A program made the position numbers and the translations under genes. A model generated the notes under the pieces. It was given only the letters and a program-made list of their open reading frames with translations, had not been told where the DNA came from and made no database searches. A stretch of 64,000 nt of DNA from Aulostomus chinensis (taxonomy: Eukaryota; Chordata; Actinopteri; Syngnathiformes; Aulostomidae): the NCBI GenBank assembly GCA_037954235.1, contig JBBMOA010000003.1, positions 13,212,223-13,276,222 on the forward strand, written 5' to 3'. The first letter of the stretch is position 1. Every line of letters starts with the position of its first letter. Below are positions 1 to 12,082 of this stretch, one piece after another.

Positions 1-2333
1 TAAGAGCATATTGATCCAAGAGGCACTAATGACAGCACTTTGCCGTAGAACAACAATAAAAACTTCAGTACACTTATAAACTATGCTGTTGCATCAAATG
101 ACAACACAATAACCTTTGATGAAAGCTAAAAGTAACCTCTCTCATTACCAGCAGCAGCTCAAGCAAACGGCTATGCTTTTCTTTTTCATTTTTCAAATGT
201 TTTGGAAGTTTTATTTACAGCGAGCCACCAGCAAGTAGCCATATCATTTAAATAAACAGTGATCGCAGCTTTTCAAACCGTCACAAAGGAAACCAATGAC
301 CTGTTACTGTTAAATGTCACTTAAGATTGCTCTCACCGTATCGGTTCAATACATAACCTGCGTTCTTCATCTCGGTTTGTTTCAGAGGCGTCTGCGGGTG
401 AAGCAGGCCACAAAGAGAGGAGAAGAGGAGTGGAAAATGGAGCGTAATGTTCAGCAGAGCACCGTGGGTAATTAGGGTGAGTAGAGAGGCTGACAGACAG
501 TATGGAAGACAGACTGAAGCAGCAGCACCAGCAACCAGCAGCCAGCAGCCATCTCATGACAAACATCTGAGGAACCTTTCTCCAGACAGATGAGATCAGA
601 GTTTCATCTTTTCAGTAGCAAAGGGAAGAGTAGGCTTGACGACAGGCATAATTAAAGCTGCCTCAGTCCGAGCACAAAGTTTTTCTTCTGTCTCTGAGTG
701 AACCGACGTTGTCTGAAGTTTGTCCCTTTAGGGCAAACACTGAGAACACGGGCATGTTAAAGTAACCTCCTTTTATCATAATGATCATAACCCATAGCTA
801 ATGGAGCACCAAACGCCAACTAAAATGACTCAAAAAATGCCTTGAATACATTCAATTATAATGATAGAGTTAGCAGTGGCGTGGCAGAGGTAATGCTGAC
901 TTTCCGAGCCCTAATTATGCAGCGGTCATTGTCATCGTTATGTTTCTCAAGCAGGGAAAACAAGACATATGAGGACATATAGATCATGAATAGTTTATGG
1001 ATAAAAATTTACATATATTTGAATGAAAACATAAAACTTGACATGCAAGCTGAACTCAAAGGAGGTTTCATCTGATCATAAACACTATGTGATTTATACG
1101 CTTGAAATTTTACCATGAAAGATCCAATAATAACAACCCCCAAAAGCAAAATAGGAACTGTGGCAAAATTTAAATTAACTCCCATTTTTACATCTTGGTT
1201 GAAATGATATGGATTTGAGGAAAGGAAGATGTTGACGCAGGAAATGAAAGGCCTCTTCATGCCAAGGAGAAGAAAAAAAAAAAGCTCTCTTGCATGGTGA
1301 AATTGGCTGAGAAAGGAAGCCGAAGCTTGATGAATCTCTGTCACTCCCGTCAGCATCAGGCTGTAACAAGCAGGATTATTCCACTTACTCAGGACCGAAG
1401 GTTGTTTAGCAGTTTCTGATTATGTTGTGAGAACTTGATGGTAAAATGGGTTTGAGTCACTGATTATCTGTAAAATTGAGGGTGTGTTTGATCCGGGAGT
1501 TTGTTTCTTTTCTCTTACGTGTGTGTGTGTGTATTACCAAGCGTAGGGTGCTTGTGTGTGTTTTCTTCATCAGCAGGGTGATGGAGGATGACAGTTTCCC
1601 ATTTTTAATTGCCATGGTTCCTGTTGCCTGGTTGCCTTAGGGGACATGAAAGGTGCAGACTGAAATATTTCTAACGAGTATTAATCTAATCACTGTCTGA
1701 TAATGATGTCAGACCCCCGCCGCCATCGCTACGTAGCTCTGACATTTAGGACAAGGGCATTTGCATTCTAAAAAAAAAGTCTTGACAAATTGAAGGACAT
1801 TCTTGAAATGGTGGATGGCTATTAAATAATGTATTTATTTCCCACTTTTTAAAAGAAGATAAAGTATTTGACGAAAGGAGCAAATGTTAGTTTACTAAGT
1901 ATCTAATTCTGTTTCCTTGGAGATGAATAGATGGTATGCATTCATTTGCACCACAGAACATTCCTCAGTGTGGCCGCTGAACCAGGAGGAAAACAAAAAA
2001 CTGTTGTCTGCTTAAAATAAACACACTTGGACTCTATATTGATCTCTACATCTTGCCAGTGACCAGCAACACTGACATGTAGCCTGCTGCTGCATTACCG
2101 ACATTTGACACCGTGGAAATATACAAAGTAAAGCGTGGACACGTCCTCATTCACGTGCATGTTGCTTCCTCTCCAGGAACTCAGAGCGTTGGCTATCATC
2201 ATAAGCATACCGACACTGGAACTAAGAAAAACAACTCAAGTGACAAATTTAAAAGGTAATTAATGTGTTAATTCAATTCATTGAAGTGATTTTTTTTTTC
2301 TCCAAAAAAATAGATTAAGAAATACTGGAAACA
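1..2333. other. No gene recognised
   Basis: Ordinary AT-rich non-coding sequence. A short GT run lies at about 1519-1532. A minus-strand frame at 333-566 starts with a hydrophobic stretch but matches nothing I know. I see no repeat, RNA gene or convincing exon. Confidence 0.6.
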
Positions 2334-2580
2334 GGGCGGCACGGTGGTGCAGTGCCTCACAGCAAGAAGGTTCAGGGTTGGAGTCCCGGCTCCAGCACAG
2401 GATCTTTCTGTGTGAGTCTCCATGTTCTCCCTGTTCCTGTGTGGGTTCTCTCTGGTACTCCAGCTTCCTCCCACAGTCCAAAGACATCAAGAGAGGACGA
2501 GGCTGATTGATACTCTAAATTGACTGTAGGTGTGACTGTGAGTGTGAATGGTTGTCAGACAGATGGATGGATGGAGGATG
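2334..2580 (+). mobile_element. SINE-A copy, internally deleted
   Basis: A member of the tRNA-derived SINE found about ten times in this window, here called SINE-A. It starts with the family head GGGCGGCACGGTGGTGCAGTG and runs through the conserved body (catgttctccctgttcctgt, then cacagtccaaagacatcaag). It then jumps from the gaatggttgtc motif straight to the GGAT-type tail, so the usual 3' third (dimer gactggtgacctgtcc to ctccagcc) is missing. The B box is degraded (GGTTGGAGTCC), and a segment between the A and B boxes is missing. This copy is therefore probably not transcribed by RNA polymerase III. I see no clear target-site duplication. Confidence 0.88.
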
Positions 2581-5500
2581 TAAGCAATGCAAAACCCAGA
2601 ACCCAAGAATACGAGGTTAAAGTCCAGAACTGAGTCCATAGCAAAAGCATAATTCGAAACTAAAGATCAACTGAATTACTCAGACAGAGCTTGAATTTCT
2701 TCAATGACATGTCTGGATGCCAGGATTATTTAAATCGTGAATAAATCAGATATAGTTACTTGTTTGATTAGCATCAGTCCATCCTCAGGTTGTTTCAGTT
2801 TTGAGCTGGTTAACGGATTTGGTTGTAAACACATTTAACACAGCCTCTATTGTAGTCAATCACGATTGCTTCTAATTTGAGACACATTTTGGTGTGTTTG
2901 CTGCATTCTAGCTGAACCCTGTTGCTATCACTCATCCTTCTGCCTGCACATTTGCAATAACTTCATGTGTCGTGCCACTGGCTCAGGTACTCTGGGGTTT
3001 ATCATAAAAACAGTGCGGAGGCACATTTAAAGTAAGGCTGTTCTGATGTTGACAGGGTTTCTACACAGAGTTCTGGTGTAATTTAAAAGCTATTAACCCT
3101 GAAAAGGATTTTCCATCATTGTTATTTGACTAAAATCCTGACTTAACCAGCCTCTTGTGTGCACACCTAAAACTGAGAAAACTGCATCCTTGTCTGTCTT
3201 GTTTACCTCAGTAGATTGAGAGGGTTACCTCCAAGGGCAAGAGGACATGAGTAATGCCTTCCACCTGCACCTGTATGCTCGGGATGCTGCCGCTTTAATT
3301 ACCTCAATTAGCTTTTGGGAGGTTGTTTGTAAGGATCTGTATCTACAGTGATGGAGCATACGCTCGGAGGGGGTGCTAACTCATTGGAAAACACAGACAA
3401 ATTGTGTTCCCCATAACCTTCCGAAGTGCTTGTGACTCTGAGCGTACTTAAATGAGTTCTGTGTGTTGCCAAGATGAAGAGACGGTGATAATGTGTTGAC
3501 ACGTGATCAAATACTGTAAGAGCAGGCCAGCAGTATGAAAAAGTGCAGGAAGAGCTGTAATCTCTGATCTGCAGAACAACAAAACAGCGTCATTTGTAGA
3601 TAGAAGATGACACAAATGTGAACTAATAGAATTCTCAGACTGTCCGCTTTGCTATGAGAGTTTATTAGAAGTCTGTAGAAGGAGCTGTTCGGGTTTCAAA
3701 GTATACTGCACCACGATTTTGTTCCTGCTTTGCCCAGTGATCTGTATCATGTGATTTGTCCTCTTTCATTTCCATAATAGCTTCCTGAGCTCCCTCATGG
3801 AAAAATATGGAGACCCCTTCTCACTGTATAGGATTTGTCCTGCACTAATGGAGCTGAGATTGGATTCTGGCACTTATGTGTGCCTAGGTGATTCCTCCTT
3901 TTTAGTGTAGTTCTCCTTTTACCTCATACATAATACATAGGCTTAAAGCAGTATTGCTTTGCAGGAGATCTCATTTATTAACATGAAAGTCTCACGGGGA
4001 TCAGAAAGCTCAGCATCAAAGTTTGCCACAGCGCTGCTCTCATTATCACCAGGAAGCACATGGGAAATCCATCAACAGGTGCAGCTGGAATTATTATCCA
4101 TATTTAATTACTGCATTAATTTAAAATGAATTGTCAGACATCAGAAATCTACAGCATTCGAAGCTTAGCATGGCCTTCATTTGCACGTTCTTGACATGAG
4201 CATCTTGTAAGCATTTGGACTTTCCTTCATCAAAGCAGCCTTCCTCCATAGTATCTTCTGCTATCAACCACAGAGTACAGAGTACACCAAAACACCTGCG
4301 GCGTGCGTTGTCAAGCGTTACTATGGACAGAGATTCCACCTGATATAGCGCCTAAACTCTAGGAGTCAGAGTTGGATGATCCGTTTACATCCTGTTCCAA
4401 CATTTAGCATTGTTTTTCTTTTACCTCATACGTACATAATACATAGGCTCATAGGCTTTCACTATAATCTTTCCCTACACGTAACCATCAACTCAAGAAA
4501 AAGGGATGATTGTGGTGCTACGTTACGCTTCAATCACAACGATCATGAGCACCTTTAAAAGAAAGTAAGAAATAATCCCGTTCATTCGTGCCGTCGTGGT
4601 CTCCATGGAAACACACCCTTGCTTTGGGAGACACTTTCGTTCATTACATCTAACACAGACGCGGTGAATGTTGGTCTTGAGGAGAACAAGTCATGGACAA
4701 AAAGTATTTCAATTTTTACTTTATTGCAATTAAATATCAATGACTGCAGTGTTTCATCAGCCTGAAACTATGGGTCGCTTTAAAAAATGTCGGTATAATA
4801 ATTGGAACTGTGTAGCTGTAGGCTCACGTTCTCATAGAATCCTTCAGAAATGTAAAAAAAAATGTTTTATGTGTTGTTTAGAGTTGTGATTTCATGACAT
4901 TTGGTTGTCATTTAAGAGATCCAATGCATTTTCAGCAGAACCTAAGAGGTTCGGTCCTGTGTGCTACATAAGGTAAGGAAATATTAGTATCAGGAAAAAG
5001 TAGAGAGACATTTTTTTTAACATGATTATAAGAAAAGTAGAGACTCGGGCAAAATTTTCCTTTAACTATACCAGTGCAACTTATACAGTTCTTATGCTGG
5101 TAATATTCTAAAGCAAACCTTAACAACTTATTTTGGTGTTTAATTTGAAAACTGTTATCAGTTATGCAGCTGTCAAACTATATCATACAGCCCAGGTAAT
5201 GCAGGTCGACATCTTAATTTATCACTTCTGCCAGACTTTCTCTAAGAAGTCTGAGTAGGAAAATTTGAGCTCTTGAACTTGTAATTAGATTGAGACTCAA
5301 ATTGAATATTTAACTGAAGCAGAAAATCCCCAACATCCTGGAAGTAATGACCTCCATCTTGTCTATATTTCAGCTAACCTGTGTCCAGCAGGAGGAGGTC
5401 TTATAAAACATCTCTTGCCCTCAGTCCGACCTGATCTCAAGGTAGCGTCAGCCAAGAGCTGTTGCCTCTCCCCCTCCCTCCCTCCCTCTCTCTCCAGGAG

Positions 5501-6043
5501 AGGCACATCTCCATAAGTTATTTCATTATCTCACTAGCTCTGCCTTCTCCCTGTCTGCTTTGTTTTTCTATCTCCCTGTGAGTATTGCTTCCTTTGGGAG
5601 GTCACACAGAAGGGTATTAGATTATCTCCTAAATAGAGGACATTCTGGAAATGATTTTGCAGTCAAAGTGTTTGATATATAATAATGTTGACTCCTTTAT
5701 AGATTTCTCGCCAGTTTGTTTTGGTCATTGCTTTTTAATTTGTGATGTAGCCATATTATATCCATGATTGTCTTTTCTTTTTCTTTTTTTTTTTGATTGC
5801 ATGTAGTCCAGTCAAACAAGTCAGAAATTTGCCAGCAGGAATTCAAGGTTGAACAGCGGCTGTGAAAATGGTCAAATGGTTACGAGTGTGAAATGGTCAA
5901 AGACACGAGGTGGAGTTTTGCTAAAATATTCATTAAATCTTCGAAGGGCTTCCATAATTTAGCTACTTTACTTTGGTGTTTCATTGAGAAATAATCTGCA
6001 GGACTCTTTCGTGGGAGGAACTCTCATTATCGGACGCAGAGGG
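2581..6043. other. No gene recognised
   Basis: Non-coding sequence. It holds a pyrimidine-rich patch at about 5466-5496 and a stretch with two TAATT-type homeodomain-like cores at about 3294-3312. No known repeat or exon was seen. Confidence 0.55.
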
Positions 6044-6062
6044 AAAAAAAAAAAAAAAAAAA
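6044..6062 (+). repeat. Poly(A) run, 19 bp
   Basis: Uninterrupted A19. No retrotransposed body that I recognise lies directly upstream, so it may be a simple homopolymer rather than a retrocopy tail. Confidence 0.9.
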
Positions 6063-6314
6063 CGTCCTGTGACTCAAACGACAATGTGAGGAGCCGCATC
6101 TTTTGTTTTCATAATGTAGGGTTGTATTATTGGTTTTACACTGCAGTAAAAGGCTCGTAAGCGTAGGATCATACAGTTTCACTCTATTGTACAAGCCCGA
6201 CTGAAGCACTTTAATGCACCTAAAAGCACCTCGCTGCATTAAACAGCACTTTTTATTTACGTTGCACTGGAACACATTTCCTTTTCATCATACTGCCGCA
6301 TGCTTCCTTCAGCT

Positions 6315-6840
6315 GGAAGAAGTAAGTTCATGTGAGTACCAGCACATTCAAGAATCCTGGGGAAACACAAGAGCAAATATATTGGCAGAAGAAGCAGTCA
6401 GAAAAGCATTTGCTGAATTAAAAAAAAAAGAATAGCAAAGTTAGAAGGGAAAAGCATTAGTGTGAGAAATGGTTAACCAATAATGGCATGAAAAGGAAGA
6501 CGTTTACATCGGGTTCAAACCAGAATTAGCAGATTAAGATTAAGAGAGATTCAAAAAGGAGAACAAGTGATAAACAGAATTAAAACTGGGCACAGTGACC
6601 TCAACAACGCTATTTGATCACTGTGACAAATGTCATGAGGCTGAGATGGTTGGGCGTGTAATTCTACTACGCAGGAAATTTACGACAGAAGAGGAAGAAA
6701 TGATGGCGCCATTACGGAGGGTGGAGCAGGTGCGGGATGGTGTTGGGAGAGCATTGGCAGGTGGGGACAGTATTCAAAGGAGAAAATAATTATTTGACTT
6801 CTTGAAAACATCTGGGCTGAGAAGAGGACTTTACTGAGAG
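6315..6840 (+). mobile_element. Decayed 3' end of an RNase H-bearing LINE
   Basis: The plus strand keeps the end of a non-LTR retrotransposon ORF2 across several frames. Near 6337 the frame reads VPAHSRILG and, after one frameshift, NTRANILAEEAVRKA. This is the shape of the LINE RNase H C-terminus (VPAH.GI.GNE.AD.LAKEA), with Asn where the family's Asp usually sits. Further on come RIKTGHSDLNNA (about 6581-6616), then FDHCDKCHEAEMVGRVILL and the RRKFTTEEEEMM region. These match the usual RLRTGHT.LN...CD.C.E.ET.EHVLL tail of I/Nimb-like LINEs. A possible final frame reads FDFLKTSGLRRGLY and stops at about 6836-6838. Stops and frameshifts show it is dead. The clade assignment is tentative. Confidence 0.7.
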
Positions 6841-9829
6841 TAGTTGTGCAACATAGAGGATGCCAACTGTGATGAAATCTCATTGGAGAAGAACAACAAA
6901 AGTGAGTTCCCTTTTGGAAAATATTTGACTTCCCAGTTAAGAGCAGTAACATCGTGACAGTAAAGAAGTAACATAGTCGCCCTCAGAGGAAGATATACCA
7001 TCTTAATTCTGTCAGCTAGGTGATGTTATTTAGCTAGCTGGAAGGCTACCGGAGCAGAGAAATGGTGGCGATGACAAACTGATGAAAGTACGTAATGGTG
7101 CAGTCTTTTTCAGGCTCAGAGCAAGTATATTTCTTATCTTTCGCATCAAATGCTCCTGTGTTGAGTGACATCAAATCTCACTTCCCAGTTGCTCATGAAC
7201 ACAATATTAGCTTTGTGTCTTTGTCAGATCCTCTATTCAGTTGTGCGTTCCTGGTGTCTGTTTACTTCTGCTGAATTCACCTGTGTTTGACCTGTCATTA
7301 TTCAGTTTTGTTCCTTTTTATACCTCCACTCATCCGTTTATCCCTGCACTTGGCTCCACCTGTCGCCGCTCGCAGGAGGTACTTGTGTGTTGTAATTAGC
7401 AGTCATGTATTATCTAGGTTAGATAAAGATGTGTGTCCCAGTGTGTAATGCACTTGTTAGTGTTGCTCACACGGAACATGTCTATTCACAAGCGTTTCCA
7501 ACTTGCATGCATCTCGAAGTTTTTATAGTTTTGGTCGTGTGCCTCCAATTGTAAATAGTCCATCTATATATAGTTTGTTGCCCCTTCTTGATTTTCTTTT
7601 CCCGGTGTGTTTGCATACAGTATGACGTGAGTGTTTGAAAGTGTGTGTTCCCACATGTTTCTCCCCTGGTCTGACTCTGTAGTGCTTTGATTTGAGCGCG
7701 GTGATCCAGCTAAGACTCGGAGCAAATACACGGATTAGGCCGCAGCAGTGCAGATAACACTCTGATCAAAGTGGCCCCGCTGCTCCGACAGGCACAGAGA
7801 GGAAAATATGTTAAAGGAAGAAGCACTGCACACACAGCCCCAGTCACTTTTTTTATCTCCTCCAACAGACAGACAGGCACGATGAGATTGCCCTGCTTTA
7901 TTTTGTTATTTTCTTACAGCTCTACAGTGAATGGCACCGCAGAAAATTAACTCCAATCAGTGCAGGAAGAGTCCACCCCCCAAACCACAGAGCCACCCCC
8001 AGGATTGTTGAGAATGTAAAATGTATTTCTTGCCTAATGGGGCACTTTCCCTTCTTTCTTTGTCACTGTCACCAGCTTTCAGTTTCATCATGCTTCCCTT
8101 CAAACCAAAGATATGGAAGATATACACCGGTACACTGATTCAGAGTAGGCAGCACTGATGTGTCAATCACACAGCGGGCTTGGACAGGCCATCTGGCAGA
8201 TGGGTCGGCCCAGATTGGCCACAGCCACCAGCAATGTGAGAAACAAATTGCTGCGAAAACATGACCAGTCAGCTGTGGCCCACTAGATGTTGGAACAGCC
8301 CAAAATTGCCAATAGGCTCCTACAGAACAGGCACAGTGGTAACACCCTTCCCTCCCCCTCAACTGGATTTGTTCATGTAATGTCAGAGGTCAGAGGCATA
8401 TCAAGCTAAAAAAAACAAGAAATAGAGCGGAAAATATTTTCCCTGAAACCGGCACCGTGACAAATCCAGACAAAATTTGCCAGACTTCCAAGTTTGTCCC
8501 CAGTCTTACTCTGTTGCACCGTAAGTGCAGAACAGCATCTTTTCACTGTTTTCTAGTCATTAGTCCCCTTGTCAACTAACACGTCGGTTTAGAGTTCATT
8601 CAAACGAATGATCTAGTCAGTGCCGTCAGCAAACAGCACAGAGCACCAACTTGTTAACAGCTAACATGTCTATCATCTTTGGCCTTGTTTCCCGTTTTTG
8701 TCATTATCTCTGTCGTAGCAACACTGGTCACGTCCTCACAATCCTCTCTGATCTGTTCGGTCACATGGTGCACTCATTTGCATATTTGTTTCAGCCGCTT
8801 CACTATTTATTAAAATCTGCAGACTCACAAACACGAGTACCGAAGCCAGCTACTCATCACAAGTGTCACACTATAAAAAGCACTACATAGCAATACCATT
8901 ACACCCATCAGCCGGTGGCGTGGACGTCAATCGATCAAGAGATGGACAGTAAAAGAAAAGTCAGTGAAAATTGGCAATTCAAAGACTGAAAAATGTGCGT
9001 TCATCATTCCGCACATCTCAAAGAGCATTCCGCTGCCTTGATTCATAACTGTACTCTGCCACTTGACTGGCATCACACCGGACATAAATAATGTTTATAT
9101 TCAGCTGCGATCACTCGCACGACAGCAGGTGTCCAACTGCGACAGCACGAGATGACACACGGCAGAGAACTACAGATGGGAAAAAGGAAAGATCCTTTTT
9201 GTTATCACGTTAGTGTTTGCTCTACACACCTCTGACCTCTGACCTCACCGTTGAAATGTTACTATTCATGATCCAACCATAAAGTATGTGTTCGGTGGAC
9301 TGTTGTGTTGCACGGAACCAGAGAGGGAGGGAGGTAACAACGAAAAAAAAAACCTCACCGCCACGATTTTTTCTGGGCTATTCTCACACAGAACAGAGGA
9401 AGCCAATTTTTAGCCATTCTTACAAAAAAAAAAAAAAAAAGGCTGACAAAACTAATTAAAAATCTCATCAAAATGATTATTATTTAACTTCTGGTTCCTA
9501 CTTAATGAAAAAAACAAACTGTTTCCAATTATAACTGTGGCAAAAACATTTTTTTCCCCCACGTAGAGGCATAAAACATGTATGTCTGCATTTTTTTGTA
9601 GCTCCCCATTTGGTTAAGTGCCATTATGGGAAACTAAGATGTGATATTTAAAGTAGTGTTGTCAATCTTCTGCTATAATCCCTTCAGATAATCTTTCCAT
9701 TGCTTATTACTTTTTCTATTCAAATTTTAAGTACATACTTACGCATGTTTTGTCAATAGAGGGCATTCCGATATTGCCAATAACACACTGAATTACAAAA
9801 TGAACAATGTTAGATTAAAGGAGATGAGC
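6841..9829. other. No gene recognised
   Basis: Non-coding. It contains only homopolymer A runs (for example A17 at 9424-9440) and short open frames without recognisable domains. No RNA gene or known mobile element was seen. Confidence 0.55.
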
Positions 9830-10400
9830 AGGGCAACAAAGAGGGAAGACCCACGTTGGCTGCATCAAAAGTGATCTCTGTGAGCGCTGCAGAAGCCCCC
9901 GCACCACCCAGTTTCCGGAGTTCCTCCCATGACTCCAATCAGAGCGTGTTATGCAGCATTTCCAGTCTCCAGTGCTTGATCCACCGAAGGTCATCAGAAC
10001 ATTTGCTGCCTCTGAGGTTATTCTCCGCCTTTCCTCTGCTGGGTTCCTCCATAGCAGCTCCACCTTTGTGCCCTGCTCTGGGGATACCCTCCTGAGTGGT
10101 CGTGGTTGTTGCCCTTTTTGCCCTACCCTCAGGCCATCTGCCTGAGGTCCCCTGTCTCATTCCTGACCAGCCCTCAGGATGTCTGCCCTGTGGTCACCTG
10201 CCAGGCTCAGGCAGATTCTGGGCAATCTAGGCTTCCGTGAGTGCAGGGCCTGGGGACCAGACATGGGTGTCTGAGTGTAAAATCCCTGGAGGATGGCGCT
10301 TTGAAAACCCGAAGTGGTTGAGCGTCAGTTTCTTTGGTGCTTGCTTCTCTGTGATGTCTTCATCTGAGCCTCCTGGTCTTGACCCCTCAGTATAGATGAA
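9830..10400. other. GC-richer block of unknown origin
   Basis: Base composition rises well above the flanks, and several overlapping frames of 64-82 codons are open on both strands between 9815 and 10160. None resembles a protein I know, and both strands being open is typical of GC-rich non-coding DNA. It could be an old mobile-element fragment or a decayed gene. No terminal repeats are visible. Confidence 0.35.
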
Positions 10401-11759
10401 ACCATCCTTTCTTGAATGTCCCTTGGGTCATTGGTACTGGCCTGAGGTAGATGCCAGAATGGTGATGTCTGCTCATCTTATATTTGTGGTTTTCTGCCCC
10501 TCCAGTCCTCTCACTTACCTCAAATTAGTGGAAACAATACTCACCACCTACGTTTGTTATTCGCATTCCAAATAACAGGATTGTCAAAATTCTCACACCT
10601 GCTGTGCAGATGCTCTGGCATTTGTTTATGCGACATAATTACAAATATTAAATGCATGAATATGCAGCAGTGTAACATCCAACTAGTGTCAGAATTACAC
10701 CAATAGCCATCTTCCCTTATCTCCTTTCCCTGATGCAGCACTGTGTAGTGCACAGAGCATTACTCCACCCGACTGCCTTCCGACTAGACGACTAATCAGC
10801 CGCAGTATTGACAACACCCACACAGGTGCCCAAACCCATATTTTAAACTTCTAACATTAATTACTGACCACCGACTCTAGTTAGTTTTCAGTGACACATA
10901 ATAAAGTTCCCCTGAAAAACTATGTCCTGCCGATCATTATTTATACTTGATGTCGGAGAGGAAAATCTCATCATTCTTTAAAGGGAACAACAGAGTGCCC
11001 CCGCCCTCCCACGTGAGGTGAGAGGCACCTGTGCAAGAGCTCCACATACTTGGTGTTTTCTTCTACGCTTTCGTGGGTATGTAAGCAGATTTCAATGACC
11101 ATTTGAAACCATCCAAGCGATGATGAATATGATCAGACGCTTGAAGATGCTGATCTGAGGTAAAGTAGAAGTGAAGATCCGTCTGATGAAGATTATATTC
11201 CAATGCCTCTTAAGTAGGCATGAGAACCCTACACCACCCCCGGTCTAATTATCAGTGCTGTGCATTTTTGGAAAATAGGTTACCACTTCTTAGTCTGAGT
11301 GTTTATTGCCAATGTAAAATAGACTTTGCTATGTGATGCTGGTTCAGTCTCCTCTGTACTTCCTGCTCTGTGTTTGAAAATATAGCTATTACCATGTTGA
11401 CGGGTTCCTTTCATCTGTAGCTGGATTATCTGTGTTCTAGAGCTTCATTTGCATCGCATTTGCATCAAGAAAAGTGGCAGCAGTATAGAAGTGAGTGTCA
11501 CTGCCAATAAACGTAACGGCATAGAAGCCTCAGTCGGTGCAGCCGGGCGAGCTACACGTGGCAACGGTGACTGAGCTGAGTGGGTGTACGGGGTGGGGCC
11601 TTGATACTGCCGTTCTGTCTACAACTGCACAGACTAGAGAAAATTTTAGCGTTCCTATTTGAGATATCCTGGTCCCAGGGAGGTGGTAGAACTATGGCGT
11701 CCCATTTTCTTTGACAGTTAAAGATGAGAAGGAGTACATACTGTACATGTGTTGGCATC
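10401..11759. other. No gene recognised
   Basis: AT-rich non-coding sequence. No repeat family or exon recognised. Confidence 0.55.
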
Positions 11760-11903
11760 CTGTCTGTCTGTCATTCTCTCCCCCTCCTTTCTCCTCCCCC
11801 TCTTTGTCTCTGTCCCTCTTTTCTCTTTACTCTCTCTTTCCCTTATCTATCTTTGTCTCTGCCCCTCTCTCCTGCTCTACCCCACCCCCCCAACCGGTCA
11901 AAG
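11760..11903 (+). repeat. Long polypyrimidine (CT-rich) tract
   Basis: About 140 bases are nearly all C and T on the plus strand, with repeated CTCT, CCCTC and TGTCTCTG units. Open frames here translate to Ser/Leu/Pro-rich low-complexity sequence and are not genes. Such tracts can form triplex (H-DNA) structures when they have mirror symmetry, which is only partial here. Confidence 0.85.
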
Positions 11904-12042
11904 CAGATGTCCGTTCCCATTGAGCCTGGATTTGCTCAACGTTCCTTCCTTTTAAAAGGAAGGTTTTTGTTGTCACAAGATGCGCTTGTTCATTTTTGTG
12001 TGCTTGAGGTGCTTGGCTTCCACAGCTTGTAAACTCTTGTTG

Positions 12043-12082
12043 TGATGTGGCCTAATACAAATAAAACTGACTTGACTTGACA
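12043..12082 (+). repeat. Possible retroelement 3' end with TTGAC repeats
   Basis: The stretch reads gtggcctaatacaaataaaa followed by TGACTTGACTTGAC. An AATAAA-like signal followed by short tandem repeats is the usual form of many fish LINE 3' ends. No coding part is recognisable upstream, so this may be only the last tens of bases of a truncated copy or a chance arrangement. Confidence 0.3.

Noticed and set aside
333..566. Small secreted protein on the minus strand with a signal-like N-terminus
   Set aside because: No family, no splice or promoter support. Hydrophobic starts arise readily by chance in CAG-rich antisense sequence.
9815..10160. Gene in the GC-richer block
   Set aside because: Several frames are open on both strands with no domain in any, which indicates composition and not coding.
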